NCBI RefSeq assembly: GCF_900112185.1
Contig: NZ_FOKP01000006.1
Location: 167,291 to 231,290, forward strand
Reading direction: 5' to 3'
Length of the DNA: 64,000 nucleotides
Source of the DNA: Allobosea sp. CRIB-10
GTDB taxonomy: Bacteria; Pseudomonadota; Alphaproteobacteria; Rhizobiales; Beijerinckiaceae
Made by a program: the position numbers and the translations under genes
Shown: piece after piece, positions 24,638 to 31,765 of the stretch
Layout of the letters: the number at the start of each line of letters is the position of its first letter
Position numbering within the stretch: position 1 is the stretch's first letter
The notes under the pieces: generated by a model
Databases searched by the model: none
What the model was told of the DNA's origin: nothing
The model's input: the letters and a program-made list of their open reading frames with translations, nothing else

Positions 24638-25500
24638 GGAAGGGGATGGCGGCTCCGCTCCTGCTCGCTCCGGCGATGGTGGCGCTGCTGATCTTCGTGG
24701 TCATGCCGCTGCTCTGGGTGGCGCGGACCAGCTTCAACCAAGGCGTCGACGGCGCCTACATGGTCTCCGCCCTGACCATGGACAATTATGTCCGTTTCCT
24801 CGGCAGCTCCTGGTACCTGGTCAACACGCTCTGGTTCTCGATCCGCGTCGCCATCGTCGCGACCGCGATCTCGGTCGTGCTCGGCTACCCCGTCGCGCTC
24901 TACATCGCCCAGACGCGCGGCCTGCAGAAGAGCATCCTGATGACGATGGTGCTGGCGCCGCTGCTGATCGGCCTCGTCACCCTGGTCTATGGCTGGATCG
25001 TGATCTTTCGCGGCGGCGGCCTCCTGAACTCGCTGATGATCGCGATCGGCGTCTATGACGAGCCGGTCCGCTATATGTGGGACCTCAAGGGCGTGATCAT
25101 CCTCCTGGTCTATATCGGCATGCCCTACATCGTGCTCTCGCTGCTGGACTCGATCGAGCGGATCAATCCCTCCTTCGTCGAGGCGGCCCGCAATGTCGGT
25201 GCCAATCGCTGGCGCGCCTTCTGGAGCATCACCTTCCCGCTGACGCTGCCCGGCCTCTATGCCGGCCTGGTGATCGTCTTCACCCTGAACTTCTCGGCCT
25301 TCGCGGTGCCGCTGATGGTCGGCGCCAACGACACGCAGATGATCGGCCTCGTCATCTATCGCGAGGCGCTGCTCAACAACGACCTGCCCTTCGCGTCGAG
25401 CCTGTCGGTGATCATGATCCTGGCCAATGCGACGATCCTGACCGGCATGGCCTTCCTGTTCGGCAGGCTGATCCTCAACCGGCTGGAGGCGAAGCGATGA
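24634..25500 (+). CDS. ABC transporter permease 1 (PotB type)
   Basis: A 288-residue inner-membrane permease with about six helices. The cytoplasmic EAA loop is present (FVEAARNVGANRWRAFWSIT), which docks the ATPase, and LPGLYAGLVIVFTLNFSAFA follows as expected for the PotB/FbpB group. It starts with GTG, overlapping the ATPase frame by 4 nt, and overlaps permease 2 by 4 nt. The frame is intact although its binding protein and ATPase are broken. It is therefore likely nonfunctional unless partner proteins are supplied from elsewhere. Possible substrates for this family are polyamines, thiamine, iron or other small cations and phosphonates. Confidence 0.88.
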   Translation: MRKGMAAPLLLAPAMVALLIFVVMPLLWVARTSFNQGVDGAYMVSALTMDNYVRFLGSSWYLVNTLWFSIRVAIVATAISVVLGYPVALYIAQTRGLQKSILMTMVLAPLLIGLVTLVYGWIVIFRGGGLLNSLMIAIGVYDEPVRYMWDLKGVIILLVYIGMPYIVLSLLDSIERINPSFVEAARNVGANRWRAFWSITFPLTLPGLYAGLVIVFTLNFSAFAVPLMVGANDTQMIGLVIYREALLNNDLPFASSLSVIMILANATILTGMAFLFGRLILNRLEAKR

Positions 25501-26336
25501 TGCGGCCCGATTCATCACTGTTTTCCCGAAGAGCGGATTCCATCTCTCGGGCCGATGCTCTGGGTGCGCTGGCGCTGCGGCTCGTTACCTATCTGGCGAT
25601 GGGCTTCCTGTTCTTCCCGATCCTGATCACCCTGATGGTCTCGGTGAATCCGCAGGAGTTCATCCTGCCGCCGTCCGGCTTCACGCTGGAATGGTTCCGC
25701 CAGGCCTGGACCTCCGATACCTTCGTGCGGGCGATGGGGGTCAGCCTGTGGCTCGGCGTGGCGGCGACTCTGATCGCCAACGCGCTCGCCTTCATGGTCG
25801 TGCTGGCGATGGTCCGTTACGACTTCCGCGGCAAGGCGCTGCTCAACCTGCTGATCATGTCGCCGCTGCTGATCCCGACGACGATCTTCAGCTTGGCGCT
25901 CTACGTCTTCTTCGCCCGGCTCGGCTTCGGCTCCGGCATCCCGGCGCTGGTCATCGGGCATTCGATCCATGTCCTGCCCTTCGCCGTCCGCATCCTGACG
26001 GCGAGCATGCAGAATTTCGATCTCTCGCTCGAGGAAGCCGCGCGCAATGTCGGGGCGGGGCCGGTCCGCACCATGGTCTCGATCACCTTGCCCGTGATCA
26101 AGACCGGCCTGGTCTCCAGCCTGGTGCTCTACTTCGTCCTGTCCTGGAACGACTTCCCGATCTCGGTCTTCCTGGCGCCGGCGGGCTGGACGCCGCTGCC
26201 GGTCGAGCTCTTCTCCTACATCAAGTTCCAGTACGATGCGGTCGGTGCGGCGCTTGCGAGCTCGCTGATCCTGATCTCCATCGTCGTGATGGTCGTCATC
26301 GACCGGCTCTCGGGCCTGCGCCGCGTGCTGCGCTGA
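25497..26336 (+). CDS. ABC transporter permease 2 (PotC type)
   Basis: A 279-residue inner-membrane permease with six predicted helices, PotC-like. The EAA loop is LEEAARNVGAGPVRTMVSIT and the following helix is VSSLVLYFVLSWNDFPISVF. The PSGFTLEWFRQAW periplasmic segment is typical of spermidine/putrescine-type permeases. The start at 25497 overlaps permease 1 by 4 nt. It is the last gene of the decayed transporter operon, and no clear terminator follows. Its reading frame is intact, which implies the loss of function in the upstream genes is recent. Confidence 0.88.
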   Translation: MMRPDSSLFSRRADSISRADALGALALRLVTYLAMGFLFFPILITLMVSVNPQEFILPPSGFTLEWFRQAWTSDTFVRAMGVSLWLGVAATLIANALAFMVVLAMVRYDFRGKALLNLLIMSPLLIPTTIFSLALYVFFARLGFGSGIPALVIGHSIHVLPFAVRILTASMQNFDLSLEEAARNVGAGPVRTMVSITLPVIKTGLVSSLVLYFVLSWNDFPISVFLAPAGWTPLPVELFSYIKFQYDAVGAALASSLILISIVVMVVIDRLSGLRRVLR

Positions 26337-26913
26337 CTTTCCGGGCATGAGGATGCGCTATTTCTCGAAGCTCGGCGGGGGGCGGTTCAATCCGACGATA
26401 ATTCCAGTCTGAGCTATCCTGTGTTGAATCGCCGGGGAGCGGACATTCGGACTGTCCACAATTGGCCATTGGCCGTAGCCGTGGCCGTGTGGCTAACGAT
26501 GCCAATGGTGGCCGGTGCGGTCGCCGTTAGATCGGATCGATGAAGCCTCCTGTGATCACGTGCAACCTCGTTGGGCAACGCCGCGATACAAAACGACAAA
26601 GGCGAGCCGTCTACCCTGCGCACCACAGGCGGTGGCGCCATGCAGCCAGGAGGTCGCTCGCTTAATTTGCGGCGGCGCTCAAGCAACCGTGCTTAAATGG
26701 AAGAGCGCCAGTTCGAAGAGGGGAGCACGAAATCGATGCTGAAAGCGCCGCCGGAATCAAGGGTGATTGCCTTCTCAGAGGCGCCCGACTCGTCCGCGCT
26801 GCGCCTGAATTGCCAACTGACAAGCCAGTTTTTTGTTGCGCCGCACAACGCGAAAAGTGCTTTCTGCTGCTTCCCCCCTGCTTCCCCGGCGGCGCCGGAG
26901 GGGTCCGGGAAGC
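26337..26913. other. Intergenic region without a recognisable gene
   Basis: About 580 bp between the decayed ABC operon and the tRNA-Gly terminator. Short frames on both strands lack ribosome-binding sites and family patterns. A GC-rich inverted repeat (CTGCTTCCC ... GGGAAGCAG, about 26878-26915) sits at its right edge, next to the tRNA terminator. No IS end or regulatory motif was recognised. Confidence 0.5.
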
Positions 26914-26915
26914 AG

Positions 26916-26934
26916 AAAACGCCCCGAAGGGCGT
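26916..26934 (-). terminator. Rho-independent terminator of tRNA-Gly
   Basis: On the minus strand, stem ACGCCC-TTCG-GGGCGT with a UUCG tetraloop, its final T opening a run of four Ts (GGGCGTTTT), lies 32 nt beyond the tRNA-Gly 3' end. A stable UUCG loop and the T-run make this a textbook intrinsic terminator. Confidence 0.85.
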
Positions 26935-26965
26935 CTGCTAAGCGCTTGATGTTGTTGAGATTGTC

Positions 26966-27040
26966 TGGAGCGGGCGAAGGGATTCGAACCCTCGACCCCA
27001 ACCTTGGCAAGGTTGTGCTCTACCCCTGAGCTACACCCGC
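26966..27040 (-). tRNA. glyT: tRNA-Gly (anticodon GCC)
   Basis: A 75-nt tRNA including an encoded CCA. The 5' GCGGGTG pairs with CGCCCGC at the 3' end. The D arm is GCTCAGGGGTAGAGC, the anticodon stem-loop AACCTTGCCAAGGTT has GCC at the centre, and the T arm is GAGGGTTCGAATCCCTTC. The discriminator is T before CCA. It decodes GGC/GGU glycine codons. A terminator follows at 26916-26934. Confidence 0.97.
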
Positions 27041-27407
27041 ATCCGAGACAGTCGCGCCGCGTTGGCGGCGCGGCCGGTTTATTGCCCAACCGGATGAGAA
27101 GCGCAAGCGCCTTGTTGCAATTTTCTGATCGTCACGTGACAGCCCAGCAAAACCGCCGGGAAAACCGCGTCATTTCAGGGGGAGCTCGGGGGGCGGCCAG
27201 CACTATCGCCCTGGCCGGGTCAGCCGCGGCCGAGAATCGGCAGTTGCGCGGCAACTCGTGGTCCTGCGCAAGCCGTTCGACGCATGATCGCGGAGGCTGT
27301 GCCGGGGAAGGGCGGGCCGGGACGCCTTTTTCTCATCTTGCTTCGCTTGCCTGCGCCGGCCTGCGGCCTTAGGCATCGCGCAGTTTCCCTCTCCTTGCTG
27401 GCCGACC
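27041..27407. other. Intergenic region between tRNA-Gly and the YbaK-domain gene
   Basis: About 370 bp of divergent upstream sequence. It must contain the tRNA promoter (minus) and the promoter of the editing-protein gene (plus). An inverted GC-rich segment lies close to the tRNA (CGCGCCGCG...GCGGCGCGGCCGG). No gene, riboswitch or operator was recognised. Confidence 0.5.
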
Positions 27408-27935
27408 ATGCCCACGCCGCTCTCTCCCGACGATCTCATCGCCAGGCTCGACGAGCTCGGCATCAAGACCGAGCGTATCGACCATGTCGCCGTCTTCACC
27501 GTCGCCGAATCGAAGGAGCTACGCGGCAAGGTGCCCGGCCACCACACCAAGAACCTGTTCCTGAAGGACAAGAAGGGGCGGATCTTCCTGGTCTCGGCGC
27601 TGGAGAGCACGCGCATCGACCTGAAGCGGCTGCACGAGCGCCTCGGCGCCAGCGGGCGCTTGTCCTTCGGCTCTGCCGAGCTGCTGATGGAGAAGCTCGG
27701 CGTCACGCCGGGATCGGTCACCGCCTTCGCCGTGGCCAACGACCATGGCCGCGACGTCACCATGGTGCTCGATGCCGCCCTGATGGATGGCGAGCGCCTG
27801 AACTTCCATCCGCTGGTCAACACGGCGACGCTCGGCATCTCCAAAGACGACATGCTCGCCTTCCTGCGCGCCGTCGGACATGAGCCGATGATCGTTGACC
27901 TTCCGTCGCCACCGGACGATGGACAGAACGGCTGA
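27408..27935 (+). CDS. proX: Prolyl-tRNA deacylase ProX-type (YbaK/EbsC domain)
   Basis: A 175-residue freestanding aminoacyl-tRNA editing domain. Family residues visible are KELRGKVPGHHTKNLFLKDK with the conserved Lys/His region, LSFGSAELLMEKLGVTPGSV and GERLNFHPLVNTATLGIS. ProX/PrdX proteins hydrolyse mischarged Ala-tRNA(Pro) or related species in the cytoplasm. The length matches the family. It stands alone upstream of the CnoX-type gene, with about 90 nt between them. Confidence 0.88.
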   Translation: MPTPLSPDDLIARLDELGIKTERIDHVAVFTVAESKELRGKVPGHHTKNLFLKDKKGRIFLVSALESTRIDLKRLHERLGASGRLSFGSAELLMEKLGVTPGSVTAFAVANDHGRDVTMVLDAALMDGERLNFHPLVNTATLGISKDDMLAFLRAVGHEPMIVDLPSPPDDGQNG

Positions 27936-28021
27936 AGCCACCCATCTATGGGGTGGCCCGCCGCGACGGGCATCCGGTTTCCGGTTTCAGTACCGACAGA
28001 TTGCTAGGTGAAGGACGAGCC

Positions 28022-28921
28022 ATGCTGGTCAATGGCGATGCGGCCCCGGCCAAGGGGCTGATCAAGGACACGACGACGCAGGGCTTCCGCCAGGACGTCA
28101 TCGCCGAATCGATGAACCAGCCGGTGCTGGTCGATTTCTGGGCGCCGTGGTGCGGCCCCTGCAAGCAGTTGACCCCGGTGATCGAGAAGGTGGTCAATGA
28201 GGCCGGCGGCAAGGTCAAGCTGGTCAAGATGAACATCGATGAACATCCGGCGATCCCCGGCCAGCTCGGCATCCAGTCGATTCCGGCAGTGATCGCCTTC
28301 CAGCGCGGCCAGCCGGTCGATGGCTTCATGGGCGCGCAGCCGGAAAGCCAGGTGAAGGCCTTCATCGAGCGCCTGGTCGGGCCGATGGGGCCGGGGCCGG
28401 TCGAGGAGGTGCTGGCCGCGGCGGCGCAGGCGCTGGAGGCGGGCGACGCCGCCGGTGCGAGCGAGCTCTATGCCGAGGTGCTGGCGGCCGAGCCCGAGAA
28501 CATCACGGCGATCGCCGGCATGGCGCGCCTGCATCTCGACGCCGGCGACATCGAGAGTGCAAAGGGCTTCCTTGCCATGGTGCCGGAGGCGAAGGCGCAG
28601 GATCCGGCGGCGGCGGCGGTCAGGGCCGCGGTCGAACTCGCCGAGCAGGCCGCCTCGCTCGGCGACACCGCCGAGCTCGAGGCGAAGCTCGCGGCCAACC
28701 CGAAAGACCATCAGGCGCGGTTCGACCTCGCTCTGGCGCTTAACGCCCGCGACAAGCGCGAGGAGGCGGTCGATCATCTGATTGCGATCATCAAGGCCGA
28801 TCGCACATGGAACGATGACGGCGCCCGCAAGCAGCTGCTGCAGTTCTTCGAGGCCTGGGGCCCGATGGACGAGCACAGCGTCGCCGGACGGCGCAAGCTG
28901 TCGGGCCTGCTGTTTTCGTGA
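28022..28921 (+). CDS. cnoX: Thioredoxin-TPR protein (CnoX/YbbN family)
   Basis: A 299-residue chaperedoxin-like protein. The thioredoxin domain (~15-125) has an active site WAPWCGPCK (Cys44, Cys47) and the cis-Pro of SIPAVIAFQRG. A TPR-like helical region (~135-290) follows. CnoX protects substrates from overoxidation and hands them to GroEL/ES or DnaK. Unlike E. coli CnoX (SxxC), this one keeps the full CGPC pair and may also act as a disulfide reductase. ATG 28022 follows AAGGACGAGCC. It is upstream of the LON-domain gene and probably cotranscribed with it. Confidence 0.9.
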   Translation: MLVNGDAAPAKGLIKDTTTQGFRQDVIAESMNQPVLVDFWAPWCGPCKQLTPVIEKVVNEAGGKVKLVKMNIDEHPAIPGQLGIQSIPAVIAFQRGQPVDGFMGAQPESQVKAFIERLVGPMGPGPVEEVLAAAAQALEAGDAAGASELYAEVLAAEPENITAIAGMARLHLDAGDIESAKGFLAMVPEAKAQDPAAAAVRAAVELAEQAASLGDTAELEAKLAANPKDHQARFDLALALNARDKREEAVDHLIAIIKADRTWNDDGARKQLLQFFEAWGPMDEHSVAGRRKLSGLLFS

Positions 28922-28941
28922 GGAGAGAGGAGCGCACGCCG

Positions 28942-29613
28942 ATGGGCATGAACGCGGTCTATTCCGGGCCGGACGACTGCCCGGCCGTGATCCCGCTCTT
29001 CCCGCTTGCCGGCGCGCTGCTGCTGCCGCGCGGGCAGATGCCGCTCAATATCTTCGAGCCGCGCTATCTTTCCATGATCGATGACGCGCTGCGCACGCAC
29101 CGCGTCATCGGCATGATCCAGCCCGAGCCGGAGAACGGGCGCCAGCCGCAGGTGCCGGGGCTGCTTCAGGTCGGCTGCGTCGGCCGGATCACCCAGTTCG
29201 CCGAGACCGGCGACGACCGCTACATCATCACGCTGACCGGGGTCTCGCGCTTCCGGCTGGAGGAGGAGCTCTCGGTCACCACGCCCTATCGCCAAGGCCG
29301 TGTCTCCTATGGCGACTTCCTCGTCGATTTTGAGGCGCGTGCCGGCGAGGACGAAGTCGACCGTGCCGGACTGCTCAAGGCGCTGCGCAGCTTCGCCAAG
29401 GCGAACGAGCTCAAGATCGATTGGAAGGGCGTCAACGAGGCGCCGAACGAGGCGCTGGTCAATGCGCTCTCGATGATGTGCCCGTTCGGGCCGCGCGAGA
29501 AGCAGGCGCTGCTGGAGGCGCCCAGCCTGAAGAGCCGGGCCGAGGTGCTGGTCGCGATCACCGAGATCGAGCTGGCGCGCGGCGGCTCCGATCCGGACAC
29601 GACGCTGCAGTGA
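28942..29613 (+). CDS. LON substrate-binding-domain protein
   Basis: A 223-residue protein consisting of a Lon N-terminal (LON-SB) domain only. The motif FPLAGALLLPRGQMPLNIFEPRYLS is the defining start of this domain (here split as PLFPLAGALLLPRGQMP and LNIFEPRYLSM). GCVGRITQFAETGDDRY and GVSRFRLEEEL follow. There is no ATPase or protease part. ATG 28942 is preceded by GAGAGAGGAG. ATG 28948 is an alternative. It commonly follows trxA/cnoX in Hyphomicrobiales. Its role is unproven but probably in protein quality control. Confidence 0.9.
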   Translation: MGMNAVYSGPDDCPAVIPLFPLAGALLLPRGQMPLNIFEPRYLSMIDDALRTHRVIGMIQPEPENGRQPQVPGLLQVGCVGRITQFAETGDDRYIITLTGVSRFRLEEELSVTTPYRQGRVSYGDFLVDFEARAGEDEVDRAGLLKALRSFAKANELKIDWKGVNEAPNEALVNALSMMCPFGPREKQALLEAPSLKSRAEVLVAITEIELARGGSDPDTTLQ

Positions 29614-29631
29614 TCCTGACTTCCACCATTC

Positions 29632-29745
29632 ATGTCGTCCCGGGCGACTGCAAGGAGACCCGGGACCCATGCCTGAGCCTTTCCGATGAAGGTTCAGGCA
29701 TCGGTCCCGGATCGGCGCCGCTGGCGCGGCTTGTCCGGGACGATC
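29632..29745. repeat. REP-like palindromic intergenic element
   Basis: About 115 bp of nested inverted repeats. An inner stem TGCCTGAGCCTT / AAGGTTCAGGCA is flanked by CGTCCCGGGCGAC...GAGACCCGGGACC on the left and GGTCCCGGATC...TTGTCCGGGACGA on the right. The element resembles the CCCGGGT-type repeats common in Hyphomicrobiales. It lies between the LON-domain gene and the MFS gene. Confidence 0.7.
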
Positions 29746-29785
29746 GGCGTTATTTCAATCAAGGTTCGGTTCTTTGAGCGCGGCG

Positions 29786-31177
29786 ATGTCTCAGCCCGTC
29801 GGTGCGGAGAGCCCGCCCGTCACTTATCCGCCGCAGCGTTCGGTCGTCGCCTGGATCTTCTTCGATTGGTCGGCGCAGCCCTTTTTCACTCTGGTGACCA
29901 CCTTCGTCTTCGCGCCCTTCTTCGCCTCGGCACTGGCCAGCCATCCGGCGCAGGGACAGGCGCTCTGGGGCTATGCGACGGGCCTTGCCGGCCTCGCCAT
30001 CGCATTGCTCTCGCCGCTGCTGGGCGGCATCGCCGACAAGACCGGGCCGCGCAAGCCGTGGATCGCGGTGTTCGGCGCGATGCTGGTCGCGGGCTCAGCG
30101 ATGCTCTGGTACGCCAAGCCGGGATCGCCCTGGGCGGTGCCGATCGCGCTCGCAGGCTTCGTCATCGGCACGATCGGCGCCGAATTCGCGACGATCTTCA
30201 ACAATGCGATGATGACGCGGCTGGTGCCGCCGGAGCGGCTGGGACGCCTCTCCGGCACGGGCTGGGCTGTCGGTTATCTCGGCGGGCTGGTCTCGCTGGC
30301 GCTGACGCTCGGCTTCCTCGCCGCGGATCCGCATACGGGCAAGACGCTGGTCGGCCTGTCGCCGCTGTTCGGGCTCGACGCCACGGCACGCGAGGGCGAC
30401 CGCTTCTCGGGGCCGCTCACCGCGCTCTGGTTCGTGATCTTCGTCACGCCGATGTTCCTGCTGACGCCGGATTCGCCGCGGACCGGCATCCCGTTGAAGC
30501 AGGCGGCCGCCGGCGGTTTCTCGCATCTCAAGGCGACGATCGCCGAACTGCCCTCGCTGCCCGGGCTCGGTCGCTTCCTCCTTGCCAATATGATCTACCA
30601 GGACGGGCTCGTCGCGCTCTTCGCCTTCGGCGGCATCTATGGCGCCGGTGTCTTCGGCTGGCAGACGATCGAGCTCGGCGTCTTCGGCATCCTGCTGACC
30701 ATCACCGGCACGCTCGGCGCCTGGGCGGGCGGCAAGCTCGACGATGCGATCGGCGGCAAGACGGTGATCCTCGGCGCCATCGCCTGCCTGCTCTTCGCCT
30801 GTATCGGCATCCTCTCGCTCGGGCCCGGGCAGGTCGCTTTCGTGATCGAGGCTGTGCCGGCAACGCCGGGTGACGGCCTCTTCGCCTCGCTGCCGGAGAA
30901 GGTCTATCTGGCCTTGGGCCTGCTGATCGGCCTCGTCGCGGGGCCCTTGCAGGCGTCGTCGCGCAGTCTGCTCGCGCGCATCGCGCCGCCGGCGAGGATC
31001 GGCGAGTTCTTCGGCCTCTTCGCGCTGGCCGGGAAGGTGACCTCGTTCCTCGGGCCGACGCTGGTCGCGCTGGCGACGACGATCTTCGCGAGCCAGCGTG
31101 CGGGTTTGGCGGTACTAATCCTGTTCTTCCTGACCGGCGCCTGGCTGATTGCTGGGGTGAAGGTCAAGCGACCGTAG
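29786..31177 (+). CDS. MFS transporter, UMF1/Atg22-like
   Basis: A 463-residue permease with about 12 helices of the UMF1 (BtlA/Atg22-like) subgroup. Typical features are the early FFDWSAQPFFTLVTTFVFAP, GGIADKTGPRKPWIAVFG (motif A variant) and the ATIFNNAMMTRLVPPERLGR segment. The start at ATG 29786 was chosen; a TTG 12 nt before is possible. The substrate is not known. Family proteins are linked to efflux or amino-acid export. No partner genes are adjacent. Confidence 0.88.
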   Translation: MSQPVGAESPPVTYPPQRSVVAWIFFDWSAQPFFTLVTTFVFAPFFASALASHPAQGQALWGYATGLAGLAIALLSPLLGGIADKTGPRKPWIAVFGAMLVAGSAMLWYAKPGSPWAVPIALAGFVIGTIGAEFATIFNNAMMTRLVPPERLGRLSGTGWAVGYLGGLVSLALTLGFLAADPHTGKTLVGLSPLFGLDATAREGDRFSGPLTALWFVIFVTPMFLLTPDSPRTGIPLKQAAAGGFSHLKATIAELPSLPGLGRFLLANMIYQDGLVALFAFGGIYGAGVFGWQTIELGVFGILLTITGTLGAWAGGKLDDAIGGKTVILGAIACLLFACIGILSLGPGQVAFVIEAVPATPGDGLFASLPEKVYLALGLLIGLVAGPLQASSRSLLARIAPPARIGEFFGLFALAGKVTSFLGPTLVALATTIFASQRAGLAVLILFFLTGAWLIAGVKVKRP

Positions 31178-31273
31178 GCTTCTCCCGACACCACTGCCGA
31201 CTCCAGCTGGCAGCAGGCGCGCTATCGTGTTCGGCACGCGATTTCAGAGCCTGGCCGGCGCGGGAGAGTTGCG

Positions 31274-31750
31274 ATGCGGATCGTGGAGATGGACGCGCCT
31301 GCAGGGCAGGGCGCCCAGCGGAAGGTAGTGGCAATTGGCGACAACCTCGTCGTGCCGCAGTCCGTGCTGAAATGGTACGAGATCGCCCAAGCCGGCATCG
31401 AGGCACCGATCGTCGCGCTGGCGCGGCAGGCGGCGGAAGGCTTTGCCGCCGGCCGGCAAGGCGAGGTCGGCTTCGCCATCCTGCATCGCTGCGGCGAGCA
31501 TTTCCATTTCCTGCTGCTCTGCACCTGGCGCGGCACCAACGAGCTCTGGGAAACCGTGCAGTTCATCGATGAGGGCATGATGGGGTTCGCGCCGTTCGAC
31601 GCGCCGCATGCTCATCGCGGGACCTTCTGCATCTGGGAGATGACGGCGGTCTCGCATGAGACCGCGGCGTGGCGACAGTTCCTGCTCTCGCCGCGCCGCG
31701 AGGCCGACCTCGAAGCCTATCTGCGCAGCCGTTACACCGGCGAGGCGTAA
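31274..31750 (+). CDS. Hypothetical protein
   Basis: A 158-residue soluble protein rich in aromatic residues (HRCGEHFHFLLLCTWRGTNE, LWETVQFIDEGMMGF). No signal peptide, membrane helix or catalytic motif is seen. The start has GGGAGAG upstream. It ends 16 nt before the end of the convergent E1 gene. Similar proteins in alphaproteobacteria are annotated only as hypothetical, and I recognise no function. Confidence 0.75.
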   Translation: MRIVEMDAPAGQGAQRKVVAIGDNLVVPQSVLKWYEIAQAGIEAPIVALARQAAEGFAAGRQGEVGFAILHRCGEHFHFLLLCTWRGTNELWETVQFIDEGMMGFAPFDAPHAHRGTFCIWEMTAVSHETAAWRQFLLSPRREADLEAYLRSRYTGEA

Positions 31751-31765
31751 CGCCGCCGCCGCGCC

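Noticed and set aside
26337..26913. Possible small genes in the gap before tRNA-Gly
   Set aside because: No start with a ribosome-binding site and no recognisable motif on either strand.
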